A DNA stretch of 7,242 bases from assembly GCA_934177545.1 (NCBI GenBank), contig CAKPPI010000041.1, positions 1 to 7,242 of the forward strand. The letters are read 5' to 3'. The position numbers were made by a program, and so were the translations under genes. The notes under the pieces are model-generated. The model had not been told where the DNA came from. It was given only the letters and a program-made list of their open reading frames with translations, and ran no database searches. Positions 1 through 6,418 of the stretch are shown here, one piece after another; position 1 is the stretch's first letter, and every line of letters begins with the position of its first letter. This stretch comes from an uncultured Bacilli bacterium (lineage in GTDB: Bacteria; Bacillota_I; Bacilli_A; RF39; UBA660).

Positions 1-23
1 TTGGAAATTTTTATTATTTTTAC

Positions 24-64
24 AAAATAAAAAGACAAATAAGTAAAATTTCTACCTATTTGTC
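24..64 (-). terminator. Possible minus-strand hairpin terminator
   Basis: An 8-bp perfect inverted repeat (34-41 with 57-64, GACAAATA/TATTTGTC) has a 15-nt loop. On the minus strand it is followed by a T-rich tail (the A-rich run at 24-33 on the + strand). No minus-strand gene is visible to the right that it would serve, so it may be a relic or may belong to a two-sided structure. Its right arm is part of a 19-bp repeat found again at 7167-7185. Confidence 0.35.
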
Positions 65-75
65 AACAGTCTGAA
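57..75. repeat. 19-bp interspersed inverted repeat, left copy
   Basis: This 19-nt stretch (core TTTGTCAACAGTCTGAA) is the exact reverse complement of 7167-7185. Both copies sit in terminator-like hairpins. In the orientation reading TTCAGACTGTTGACAAATA, both are followed within about 30 nt by GTCTTTT and more Ts. This suggests a dispersed intergenic terminator family rather than the ends of one mobile element. Confidence 0.7.
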
Positions 76-108
76 AATTAGCAAATATTATTGCTGATTT
101 TTTTTCTT
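74..108 (+). terminator. Hairpin terminator of an upstream gene
   Basis: The stem pairs 77-84 (ATTAGCAA) with 91-98 (TTGCTGAT), with one G-T pair and a 6-nt loop. A-T pairs can extend it outward. It runs straight into eight Ts (98-105). This is a good intrinsic terminator for a + strand gene ending left of the window. It directly precedes the promoter of the carboxypeptidase gene, and its right arm overlaps the weak -35. Confidence 0.6.
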
Positions 109-120
109 CTTTGGTATAAT
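91..120 (+). promoter_or_regulatory. Promoter of the carboxypeptidase-GH31 operon
   Basis: There is a perfect extended -10 (TGGTATAAT, hexamer 115-120). A weak -35, TTGCTG, lies at 91-96 with an 18-nt spacer. The predicted transcription start, about 127, leaves a very short leader before the ribosome binding site at 133. Confidence 0.6.
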
Positions 121-132
121 TATTACAAGAGT

Positions 133-138
133 AGGTGG
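133..138 (+). promoter_or_regulatory. Ribosome binding site deciding the GTG start
   Basis: AGGTGG at 133-138 is five nt upstream of the GTG at 144. The earlier in-frame GTG at 135 lies inside this site, so it cannot be the start served by it. Confidence 0.55.
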
Positions 139-143
139 TAGTA

Positions 144-1274
144 GTGAAAGTAAAGAAATTAAAATTAAAAAAGGAAGCAGAAAATATTGTTAAGTATGTT
201 TCAATTGTCATAGTAGTATTACTATACTTATTAATTTTTATTTCTACTAAAAAACATACTTTACAAAAAATTGGTTATAGTAAGAAGGCATCAAGTGTAA
301 TAGTTAGAAAACTAAAATGGAATAAAGTTAAAGAGATAGGAAAAAATAAGACTTTAAATGCCGCTTTTGAAAGTAGTAGTTATAAAGAAGAAAATTTTGA
401 CCATTATGAAAATATAAAGTATCAACCATTAGAAGATATAATTTCAAGTATTAATAAATTAATAACAAAAGGATATACAGATAGTCAAATATCATTAATT
501 TTAGCAAGAGGTAATAATAGTGAAGTAAAGGAATTTGCTAAAAGAGGTAAAGTCAAATATCTAGATGAATTCTTTTCCGTAGATTATTCACACCTATCTA
601 AATATGATAGATATGTAGCTTATCAAAATAAGGAAAATGATACTGCAGATATTACTGTTTTAAATGTTGAACTTGACTTTGATAAAGATGAGTACCAAGA
701 TGTAGAAGTGATTGATAAGTTTTCTCCTAATGTTTTAGTTAATAAGCATCATCAGTTAAGCAGTAAATATGTACCAAAAGATTTAATAAACTTTCAAAGC
801 GATGATGTAAAAGGTACTAGTAAGATAAGAGCTAATAAAGAAGTGGTAAATGCTTTTCATAAGATGAGAGAAGCAGCTAAAGAAGATGGTAAAGATATAG
901 TAGTAAACTCAGGATATAGAAGCTATGCTGATCAAGAAGAGACTGTCTCTTACTATCAAAATGCTTATGGTGATAGTTATGTAGAAAAAAATATTGCTAA
1001 AGCAGGGTACTCTGAACATCAAACAGGAATGTCTATAGATGTAGCTAGTAAAAATACTACTGTCTTTATTGATAGTGAAGAATATACTTGGATGATGGAA
1101 AATGCTTATAAGTATGGATTTATCTTACGTTATCCGAAATCTAAAGAAGATGTAACCTTATATAAATGTGAACCATGGCATTATCGCTATGTTGGTACTA
1201 AAATAGCTAGTTATATAAAGAAAAATAATATAACTTATGATGAATACTATGTTATGTTTTTACAACAAGACTAA
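144..1274 (+). CDS. Membrane-anchored VanY-type D-alanyl-D-alanine carboxypeptidase (peptidase M15B)
   Basis: Predicted zinc enzyme of 376 residues that trims the terminal D-Ala from peptidoglycan stem peptides outside the membrane. Seen in the sequence: a Lys-rich N-terminus, one hydrophobic segment at about residues 18-35 (uncleaved anchor), a Lys-rich linker region, and the M15B domain in the C-terminal 150 residues. That domain has N255-S-G-Y-R-S, then S290-E-H292 followed by D299, then E343-P-W-H346. The 7-residue H-to-D spacing and the ExxH pair match the VanX/VanY zinc ligands (H292, D299, H346) and catalytic Glu (E343). The middle region (about 90-220) resembles the non-catalytic N-terminal part common in Bacillota homologues. 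The GTG at 144 is preferred over 135 because of the ribosome binding site. GH31 follows after 41 nt, probably in the same transcript. General cell-wall turnover is more likely than vancomycin resistance, since no van regulators or ligases are visible. Confidence 0.9.
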   Translation: MKVKKLKLKKEAENIVKYVSIVIVVLLYLLIFISTKKHTLQKIGYSKKASSVIVRKLKWNKVKEIGKNKTLNAAFESSSYKEENFDHYENIKYQPLEDIISSINKLITKGYTDSQISLILARGNNSEVKEFAKRGKVKYLDEFFSVDYSHLSKYDRYVAYQNKENDTADITVLNVELDFDKDEYQDVEVIDKFSPNVLVNKHHQLSSKYVPKDLINFQSDDVKGTSKIRANKEVVNAFHKMREAAKEDGKDIVVNSGYRSYADQEETVSYYQNAYGDSYVEKNIAKAGYSEHQTGMSIDVASKNTTVFIDSEEYTWMMENAYKYGFILRYPKSKEDVTLYKCEPWHYRYVGTKIASYIKKNNITYDEYYVMFLQQD

Positions 1275-1315
1275 TTTGTGATATTATAAAATAAAGAATA
1301 GAAAGGATGATATAA

Positions 1316-3742
1316 ATGTATCCACTAGGTAAACAATTTAGAATGGATTTAACTAAATCTAAAAGTGATGAAAAATGTATTGTTAAAGGTGATAAGTATC
1401 GTTTTACTATCCTTAGTGAAAGACTTATTAGGCTTGAATATAATGTAAATGGTCATTTTGTGGATAAGCCTAGTCAGTTTGCTTTATATCGTTCTTTTAC
1501 TTATCCTAATTATCAGGTAAAACAAGATAATAAATTCTTAGAAATTACTACTAAGTACTTTAGACTTACTTATGTTAAAGAAATGCCTTTTACTGGTAGT
1601 AAAGTAGATCCTATGAAAAACTTAAAGATAACACTTCTTAGTAGTAAAAATGAAAATGAAAATAGAGATTGGTATTATGGACACCCTGAAGTTAGAAATA
1701 TGAATGGCAATATGATAAGTGAAGATGTTACTATTCCAAGTAATTTAAAAAGAGGACTTTATTCCCTAGAAGGATTTGCTTCTATTGATGACTCTAATAG
1801 TTTATTGTTTTTAGAGGATGGAACCTTTGAACAAAGAGAAGCTGGTAGTATTGATATATATGTATTTATGTATAATAAAGACTTTTCTTTAGCACTTAGT
1901 GATTATTTTAAATTAACAGGTAAGCCTTCACTTATTCCAAGATACGCTTTAGGTAACTGGTGGAGTAGAAATACTACATATGATCCTGATAAAGTTATGG
2001 ATACTATTAGTCATTTTGAAAGAAGAAAAGTGCCACTTGCTATCTTTCTTTTAGATAAAGACTGGCATTATCGGGATGTCGGTGATAATAAAGATCTTCA
2101 TACTGGTTTTACTTTTAATGCTAATTTATTTCCTAATCCTAAGAAATTTATTGATACTTTACATGAACACAATGTTAGAGTTGGCTTGGAAATAGATCCA
2201 GCCGAAGGAATTTATCCACATGAAGCTTATTATCAGCAAGCTTGTCAATATCTTGATATAAAAGACAATAAGATAATAGTATTTGATCCATTGAATCCAA
2301 AACTATTAGATGTTTACTTTAAATTATTTCTTCATCCGCTAGAGAGTATGGGAGTAGATTTCTTTTTCCATGACTATAAAGGCGATAATCAAGCTTTAAA
2401 ATTATTAGCATATAATCATTATAATTATTTAGATTCAGGAAGAAATCCAGCTAAGCGTAGTTTAATGTTATCAAGAAATGGTTTATATGCTCCGCATAGA
2501 TATCCAGTTTTATATGCTGGTAGTAGTGAAATATCTTGGGATGGTTTAAGAGAAATATCAGCTAGTACTTTAAGTGCTAGTAATATAGGTGTATCTTTCT
2601 GGAGTCATGATGTCGGTGGTAACCATGGAGGTATAGAAGAAAGTGAATTATATCTTCGTTATGTAGAACTAGGATGTTTTAGTCCCATATTAAGATTTCA
2701 TGCAGCAAGAGGAGTTTACTATAAAAGAGAACCATGGCGTTGGGATATAAAGACAGAAACTATTGCTAATGATTATTTAAGATTAAGACATCGTTTAATA
2801 CCATATCTGTATACAGAATGTTATCACTATTATAAAGATGGTAAATGTCTTGTAGAACCGTTCTATTACCAGTATCCTTGGGTAATAGATGATAATAAAT
2901 ATAAGTATCAGTATTTCTTTGGAAAGGAATTATTAGTATGTCCTATTCTTAAAAAGAAAGAAGTTACTATGAACCGTACTATTCATGAGTTTTATATTCC
3001 TGAAGGTATTTGGTATGACTTTAAGACAGGAAAGAAATTCCCAGGTGCTAAAAAGTATGTATCTTTCTTCCGTGAAGAAGATTATCCAGTATTCGCTAAG
3101 AGTGGAGCAATTATACCTCTATCTAATAGGAGTGATAGAAATAATATTGGTTTGCCACTTGATCTTGAAATTCATATCTTCCCAGGAACTTCTAACGTCT
3201 ATACTTTATATGAAGATGATGGACTAACCTCATTATATAAAGAAGGACTATTCTTGAAAACGGATATAGATTACAACTACTTAAAAAATAATTATACTGT
3301 TATTGTTAGATCAGTAGAAGGTAAAAGTGGAGTAGTACCACAAAAGAGAAATTATCGTTTTAGATTTAGAAATACTAAGCAAGCAGAAGATGTTAAAGCT
3401 TACTACAATGAAAGAGAAATACCAATCGCTTCCCAATACATTGAAGATAATGACTTTGTAGTAGAAGTAAGAAAAGTTAATACTATTGGTCAATTAACTA
3501 TAATGTGTCGTGGTAAAGATATTGAAATAGATGCTGTCCGTTTAATAAATGAAGATATCAATAGTATCTTAATGGACTTACAAATAGAAACTTATTTAAA
3601 AGAAAAAATAGCAGATATAATCTTCTCTGATTTACCAATAAAGAAAAAAAGAATTGCTATTAGGAAGTTAAAACGTGATTCTTTATCAAAAGAATATATA
3701 AATCTATTCTTAAAATTATTAGAATATATTGAACAAGTCTAG
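1316..3742 (+). CDS. Glycoside hydrolase family 31 protein (alpha-glucosidase/alpha-xylosidase-like), atypical acid/base site
   Basis: 808 residues with no signal peptide, so a cytoplasmic enzyme probably acting on imported oligosaccharides. An N-terminal beta-sandwich region (about 1-205) precedes the catalytic barrel, which opens with L212-G-N-W-W-S-R and continues with L-D-K-D-W-H (residues 246-251). The nucleophile region is G-V-D-F-F-F-H-D353. The barrel then shows F428-W-S-H-D-V-G-G, S-P-I-L-R-F-H and R-H-R-L-I-P-Y-L-Y, followed by C-terminal beta domains. All are hallmarks of GH31. Oddity: the usual S-G-D-T-x-x-x-W acid/base segment reads A401-G-S403-S-E405-I-S-W408, so the acid/base Asp appears replaced by Ser. 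A Lys-rich helical tail of about 70 residues (about 740-808) lies beyond the usual end. The start is supported by AAAGGA at 1302-1307, eight nt upstream. The gene is the second in a likely operon with the carboxypeptidase. Substrate cannot be assigned from sequence alone. Confidence 0.92.
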   Translation: MYPLGKQFRMDLTKSKSDEKCIVKGDKYRFTILSERLIRLEYNVNGHFVDKPSQFALYRSFTYPNYQVKQDNKFLEITTKYFRLTYVKEMPFTGSKVDPMKNLKITLLSSKNENENRDWYYGHPEVRNMNGNMISEDVTIPSNLKRGLYSLEGFASIDDSNSLLFLEDGTFEQREAGSIDIYVFMYNKDFSLALSDYFKLTGKPSLIPRYALGNWWSRNTTYDPDKVMDTISHFERRKVPLAIFLLDKDWHYRDVGDNKDLHTGFTFNANLFPNPKKFIDTLHEHNVRVGLEIDPAEGIYPHEAYYQQACQYLDIKDNKIIVFDPLNPKLLDVYFKLFLHPLESMGVDFFFHDYKGDNQALKLLAYNHYNYLDSGRNPAKRSLMLSRNGLYAPHRYPVLYAGSSEISWDGLREISASTLSASNIGVSFWSHDVGGNHGGIEESELYLRYVELGCFSPILRFHAARGVYYKREPWRWDIKTETIANDYLRLRHRLIPYLYTECYHYYKDGKCLVEPFYYQYPWVIDDNKYKYQYFFGKELLVCPILKKKEVTMNRTIHEFYIPEGIWYDFKTGKKFPGAKKYVSFFREEDYPVFAKSGAIIPLSNRSDRNNIGLPLDLEIHIFPGTSNVYTLYEDDGLTSLYKEGLFLKTDIDYNYLKNNYTVIVRSVEGKSGVVPQKRNYRFRFRNTKQAEDVKAYYNEREIPIASQYIEDNDFVVEVRKVNTIGQLTIMCRGKDIEIDAVRLINEDINSILMDLQIETYLKEKIADIIFSDLPIKKKRIAIRKLKRDSLSKEYINLFLKLLEYIEQV

Positions 3743-3757
3743 GATAGAAATATCCTT
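3740..3757. repeat. 18-bp direct repeat, left copy (hairpin)
   Basis: TAGGATAGAAATATCCTT recurs exactly at 7151-7168 in the same orientation. The copies bracket the fic fragments, recombinase, HTH, SHOCT and lipoprotein genes, about 3.4 kb. It is either an attachment-site duplication or two copies of a common terminator hairpin. The left copy contains the GH31 stop codon. Confidence 0.6.
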
Positions 3758-3769
3758 TTCTTTTTTTCG
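3741..3769 (+). terminator. Intrinsic terminator of GH31
   Basis: A perfect 6-bp stem (AGGATA 3741-3746, TATCCT 3751-3756) with a GAAA tetraloop is followed by TTTCTTTTTTTC. The GH31 stop codon TAG (3740-3742) overlaps the stem base. Confidence 0.85.
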
Positions 3770-3775
3770 TTAATC

Positions 3776-3802
3776 TTGTTAGAGATGAAAGTATGATATA
3801 AT
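3776..3802 (+). promoter_or_regulatory. Promoter upstream of the fic fragment
   Basis: There is a perfect extended -10 (TGATATAAT, hexamer 3797-3802). A fair -35, TTGTTA, lies at 3776-3781 with a short 15-nt spacer. It lies between the GH31 terminator and the fic start at 3825. The start codon has no clear ribosome binding site. Confidence 0.55.
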
Positions 3803-3824
3803 ACCCCATTAATAAACTGATATT

Positions 3825-4363
3825 ATGGTATTACCAAAGTATAAATATTCTAAAGTTATAAAGTACTGGGGAGGTAAAGAAATAAACACGGTAGAAAAGG
3901 CTAATAATATTTTGGATAACTTTAGTATTTTGTTCGCTTACAATTCTGGAACTATCGAAAATAAGAAAATTACCTATTATGATACTAGAGAAATATTTGT
4001 AAATGGAAAGGTAATAAACTTTACTGGAAATTTAAGAATATTGTATGAAATTGAAAATCAAAAAAATACTATTATTATGTAATACCTAAAGTAATTGATA
4101 AAGTACCTTTAAGTGAAGAACTTAAAAAAATTCATAAGACACTAACAAAAGGTACTTATGATGAGAGAAGATATGAAATTAATAAAGAACGAGCAGGAGA
4201 ATACAAAGAACACGATTATGTAATAGGTAAAAATGAGGATGGAACTAATCAAGAAAATGTTCAAAAAGAAGTTTTAGAATTATTAGAAGAAATAAATCGT
4301 GTTTCTAATCTAAATGAAGAAGAATATGATAACAATAAAGATGATTTTGATATAAATTTATAA
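3825..4363 (+). pseudogene. fic: fic 5' part: frameshifted and truncated Fic-family gene
   Basis: Fic proteins transfer AMP or related groups to target proteins and are held in check by an inhibitory helix with the motif [S/T]xxxE[G/N]. The first segment (3825-4082) shows that motif as S-G-T-I-E-N within F-A-Y-N-S-G-T-I-E-N-K-K-I-T-Y. It continues with D-T-R-E-I-F, N-F-T-G-N-L-R and E-I-E-N-Q-K, all typical of this Fic branch. The match then moves to another frame (about 4061-4363), reading V-P-L-S-E-E-L, K-G-T-Y-D-E-R-R-Y, H-D-Y-V-I-G-K and E-L-L-E-E-I-N. The switch falls at a run of seven As (4060-4066), and loss of one A would explain it. After E-E-I-N the sequence stops resembling Fic and ends at a TAA, so the catalytic HxFx(D/E)GNGR motif is missing. 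It is not expected to make an active enzyme. A decayed 3' piece lies at 7015-7158. Confidence 0.75.
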
Positions 4364-4403
4364 GATTTACAGTAATGTAATACTAAATGTCAGAAAACCA
4401 TAA

Positions 4404-4438
4404 TAAAAGGAATATGCGAAAATGCCATATTCCTTTTA
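4404..4438. terminator. Strong hairpin abutting the left recombination site, possible two-way terminator
   Basis: A perfect 13-bp stem (4404-4416 with 4426-4438) has a 9-nt loop. The right arm ends in CCTTTT and the left arm gives CCTTTT on the other strand, so it could stop transcripts from either side, although the T-runs are short. Its last base is the first base of the 24-bp inverted repeat. It would insulate the recombinase gene from the fic promoter, and would stop the recombinase transcript if that segment were inverted. Confidence 0.6.
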
Positions 4439-4473
4439 AAATTAACGTATAACATATAATTATAAGTTAATTT
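4438..4473 (+). repeat. Left inverted repeat: tyrosine-recombinase core-type site
   Basis: Bases 4438-4461 are the exact reverse complement of 5501-5524 (24 bp). Within and beside this, ATTAACGTATAA (4441-4452), the spacer CATATAA (4453-4459) and TTATAAGTTAAT (4460-4471) form two arms that are inverted repeats at 11 of 12 positions. Arm, 7-nt spacer and arm is the usual core-site layout for tyrosine recombinases. A TATAAT hexamer (4455-4460) overlaps the spacer, but no -35 is obvious. Confidence 0.75.
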
Positions 4474-4512
4474 CTTATCTAAAATAAGTCTACCATAAAT
4501 CTTATTTTTTTT
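4474..4512 (+). promoter_or_regulatory. Alternative hairpins in the recombinase upstream region
   Basis: AAAATAAG (4481-4488) can pair with CTTATTTT (4501-4508), followed by more Ts to 4512, giving a terminator-like hairpin. The ATAAG within the first arm (4484-4488) can instead pair with CTTAT at 4474-4478. The two structures exclude each other, as in an attenuator. Only transcripts starting left of 4474 would contain both. Confidence 0.3.
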
Positions 4513-4522
4513 GAATAAAATT

Positions 4523-4551
4523 TTGACAAAAAAATTCATTAGTTTTTTACT
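4523..4551 (+). promoter_or_regulatory. Promoter of the recombinase gene
   Basis: A consensus -35 TTGACA (4523-4528) is followed 17 nt later by a weak -10 TTTACT (4546-4551). TAAAAT at 4551-4556 is closer to consensus but the spacing would be too long. The promoter lies inside the segment bounded by the inverted repeats. Confidence 0.5.
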
Positions 4552-4577
4552 AAAATATATAAATTGGAGGTGGTAAA

Positions 4578-5492
4578 ATGATAAAAAATATAACATATAA
4601 TGAAATATTAAAATTATGGTTAAATAATAAAACAGATATTAAAATTCAGTCTAAATTAACTTATGAGAGAATTATAAATAAATATTTGATTAACTCTGTT
4701 GGCAAGATAAATATTAATAAATTAAAATATGAAAATATAGAAAATCTATTTAGCAATTTAAAAGATATTTCTATATCTACTAAAAAAATACTTTTTTATA
4801 TCGTTAAATCTAGTATTAAGTATGCTTATAGCAATAAGTATTGTAACTATATAAATTTATCTAATATTAAGTTTAAAATGCCTAATAAAACTATATTTGT
4901 ATTATCTAAAGAAGAACAGAACAGATTAGAGAATGTACTAAAAAATAAAATTAATATAAGAAAATTAAGTATTTTATTATGCTTATATACAGGGGTGAGA
5001 TTAGGTGAAGTATGTGGATTAAAATGGAAAGATATTGATTTTAGTAATAAATCTTTAAACGTAAATAAAACAATAGAAAGAATTAAAAATGATGATGGTA
5101 ATAGTAAAACAAAGCTTATAATTAGTACACCTAAAAGTGAAACATCAAATAGAATAGTACCTATACCAGATTTTCTTGTTGAACTTTTAAAGCAATTTAA
5201 GAAAAATGATAATTATTATATTTTATCTAATAGCAATAAATTATATGATCCTAGATTATTAGAGTCATTTTACAAAAGAATATTAACTAAAGTAGGTATT
5301 AAGCAAAATAAATTTCACACACTTCGCCATTCTTTTTCAACAAGATGTATAGAGTCAAAAATGGACATTAAAACTTTATCAGAAATATTAGGACACTCAC
5401 AAGTAGAAACAACTCTTAAATTATATGTTCATCCATCTTATGACTTAAAGAAGTCATCAATAGAACATTTAGTCGAATTTATGGCTAATTAA
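4578..5492 (+). CDS. Tyrosine recombinase/integrase
   Basis: 304 residues, the usual size for a phage- or XerC-type tyrosine recombinase, which cuts and rejoins DNA at paired core sites through a covalent phosphotyrosine. The N-terminal half (about 5-90) looks like the SAM-like core-binding domain. The catalytic domain shows the full set: R141 (T-G-V-R-L-G-E), the beta-hairpin lysine K186 (T-P-K-S-E-T-S-N-R), H247-T-L-R250-H, H273 (G-H-S) and the nucleophile Y283 (L-K-L-Y-V-H-P). It should therefore be active. There is no long N-terminal arm-binding domain. The start is supported by GGAGG at 4566-4570, seven nt upstream. The gene is flanked by inverted core-type sites; its stop codon overlaps the inner arm of the right site by two bases. 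The HTH gene follows after 51 nt. It could mobilise the surrounding element, invert its own segment, or both. Confidence 0.93.
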   Translation: MIKNITYNEILKLWLNNKTDIKIQSKLTYERIINKYLINSVGKININKLKYENIENLFSNLKDISISTKKILFYIVKSSIKYAYSNKYCNYINLSNIKFKMPNKTIFVLSKEEQNRLENVLKNKINIRKLSILLCLYTGVRLGEVCGLKWKDIDFSNKSLNVNKTIERIKNDDGNSKTKLIISTPKSETSNRIVPIPDFLVELLKQFKKNDNYYILSNSNKLYDPRLLESFYKRILTKVGIKQNKFHTLRHSFSTRCIESKMDIKTLSEILGHSQVETTLKLYVHPSYDLKKSSIEHLVEFMAN

Positions 5493-5524
5493 TATCGTAA
5501 AATTATATGTTATACGTTAATTTT
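5491..5524 (-). repeat. Right inverted repeat: tyrosine-recombinase core-type site
   Basis: Bases 5501-5524 are the exact reverse complement of 4438-4461. Read on the minus strand, the outer arm (5510-5521) and 7-nt spacer (5503-5509, CATATAA) are identical to the left site. The inner arm (5491-5502) matches the inverted outer arm at 9 of 12 positions. The site lies between the recombinase stop codon and the ribosome binding site of the next gene. Confidence 0.75.
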
Positions 5525-5528
5525 GTGG

Positions 5529-5535
5529 AAGGAGG
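5529..5535 (+). promoter_or_regulatory. Ribosome binding site deciding the HTH start
   Basis: AAGGAGG lies eight nt before ATG 5544. The open frame extends back to a TTG at 5523, but that lies inside the inverted repeat and upstream of this site, so it is not the start. The site is just outside the invertible segment and would stay with its gene after inversion. Confidence 0.75.
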
Positions 5536-5543
5536 CGATAATT

Positions 5544-5738
5544 ATGAAGTATATGAGTACAAAAGAAGCTGCAGAAAAATGGGGAGTAACTGTTAATACT
5601 ATTTCGAAATGGTGTAGAGAAGATAAAATTATTTTTACTGCTAAACCAAAAAAAGTTGGTGGTCAGTGGAGAATACCTGTAGATGCAAGGCATCCAATAG
5701 TAAATAAAAATAAACAAAATAGTAGTATTAAAAATTAA
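5544..5738 (+). CDS. Small HTH DNA-binding protein, excisionase-like (HTH_17/MerR-type fold)
   Basis: 64 residues. M-S-T-K-E-A-A-E-K-W-G-V-T followed by T-I-S-K-W-C-R-E-D-K-I is the helix-turn-helix of excisionase-type proteins (about residues 4-29). A basic wing with W-R-I-P-V-D-A follows (about 35-50), then a short polar tail. Proteins of this type act as recombination directionality factors or small transcription regulators. Its position 51 nt after a tyrosine recombinase supports the first role. Similar HTH proteins also accompany other Bacillota genes, including Fic-type ones, so the assignment is by context. Codons are less extremely AT-rich than in the recombinase, so the two genes may have different origins. 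Confidence 0.75.
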   Translation: MKYMSTKEAAEKWGVTVNTISKWCREDKIIFTAKPKKVGGQWRIPVDARHPIVNKNKQNSSIKN

Positions 5739-5794
5739 AAGACACCTATGTGTTTGCACCCTAAGAACAATTCGAATAAAGGAGTAAAATAAAA

Positions 5795-6379
5795 ATGAAG
5801 AAGAAATTATTGTTAATTTCATTTATATTACAAATAATAACTTGTGCTTTGTTATTTATGCCCTGTGTTTATTTATACACATTTAATAAATGGACTGGTT
5901 GGGGTTCGTGGAAAGTTGGAAAAAGCTGGGGAGTTAATTTTTTTGAAGATCAACCTTTTTTGGCTATAATCACTTTATTTTTACTTATCATCAGTATTGT
6001 AAGTTATATTCTAATATATTGTGATAAAAAACTCAAATATGAAAAATATATAAAACTCATTCCAATTGCCACACTAGTAATGTTTATAATAACTACAATT
6101 GTTTCAATCTCATCTAACGCTTATAATGGAGATCAGTATTCTGCTTATACAAGTCTAGACTTATATTGGATGTTTTATATAATTATTATTATATTGATAG
6201 CAGTTAGTGGTATTTCGGTAATATTATATCTAAACAAATTGCCTAAGCAAATATCACCAGATAACATTAATATTAATAATGCCGCAGATGAATTAAAAAA
6301 ATATAAAGAACTATTAGATGATGGTGCTATTAGTCAGGAAGAATATGAAAAAAGGAAAAAAGAAATACTTAACTTATAA
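5795..6379 (+). CDS. Four-pass membrane protein with C-terminal SHOCT motif
   Basis: 194 residues with four hydrophobic segments at about 5-27, 55-75, 88-106 and 124-146, and a Trp/Gly-rich loop after the first (W33, W36, W39, W45). A polar linker rich in Asn leads to the last 30 residues (165-194): D-E-L-K-K-Y-K-E-L-L-D-D-G-A-I then S-Q-E-E-Y-E-K-R-K-K-E-I-L. This is the short C-terminal SHOCT motif, usually found at the end of membrane or secreted proteins and thought to mediate oligomerisation. No enzyme motif is seen and the function is unknown. The start is supported by AAAGGAG at 5778-5784, ten nt upstream. It lies 56 nt after the HTH gene and 39 nt before the lipoprotein gene, so these may form one transcript. 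Confidence 0.75.
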   Translation: MKKKLLLISFILQIITCALLFMPCVYLYTFNKWTGWGSWKVGKSWGVNFFEDQPFLAIITLFLLIISIVSYILIYCDKKLKYEKYIKLIPIATLVMFIITTIVSISSNAYNGDQYSAYTSLDLYWMFYIIIIILIAVSGISVILYLNKLPKQISPDNININNAADELKKYKELLDDGAISQEEYEKRKKEILNL

Positions 6380-6408
6380 AGTTTTGTATAAAAATAATTG
6401 GATCTTAT

Positions 6409-6414
6409 AGGAGG
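6409..6414 (+). promoter_or_regulatory. Ribosome binding site deciding the lipoprotein start
   Basis: AGGAGG is four nt upstream of ATG 6419. The frame is open back to a TTG at 6398, but starting there would put seven residues, including those encoded by the ribosome binding site, before the signal peptide. Confidence 0.75.
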
Positions 6415-6418
6415 ACAA

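Noticed and set aside
144..1274. Part of a vancomycin-resistance cluster
   Set aside because: VanY-type carboxypeptidases are common housekeeping wall enzymes; no vanH, vanA/B-type ligase, vanX or two-component genes are present.
2985..3227. Second + strand frame of 80 codons inside GH31
   Set aside because: It overlaps conserved GH31 C-terminal domain sequence and has no recognisable product.
3311..3493. Minus-strand open frame of 60 codons inside GH31
   Set aside because: It lies wholly inside a clear GH31 gene, has no ribosome binding site and gives a low-complexity product; it is a shadow.
3763..3774. TTTTTCGTTAAT resembling an arm of the recombinase core site (10 of 12)
   Set aside because: It has no matching 7-nt spacer and no second arm, and is mostly T-run plus CGTTAAT, so chance in AT-rich DNA is likely.
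4390..4596. Minus-strand open frame of 68 codons over the left inverted repeat
   Set aside because: It is a product of AT-rich non-coding DNA rich in Phe/Tyr/Lys codons, and it overlaps the hairpin, core site, promoter and recombinase start.
5517..5822. Minus-strand open frame of 101 codons opposite the HTH gene
   Set aside because: It is antisense to a recognisable HTH protein with a strong ribosome binding site; its product is Phe/Ser-rich with no family features.
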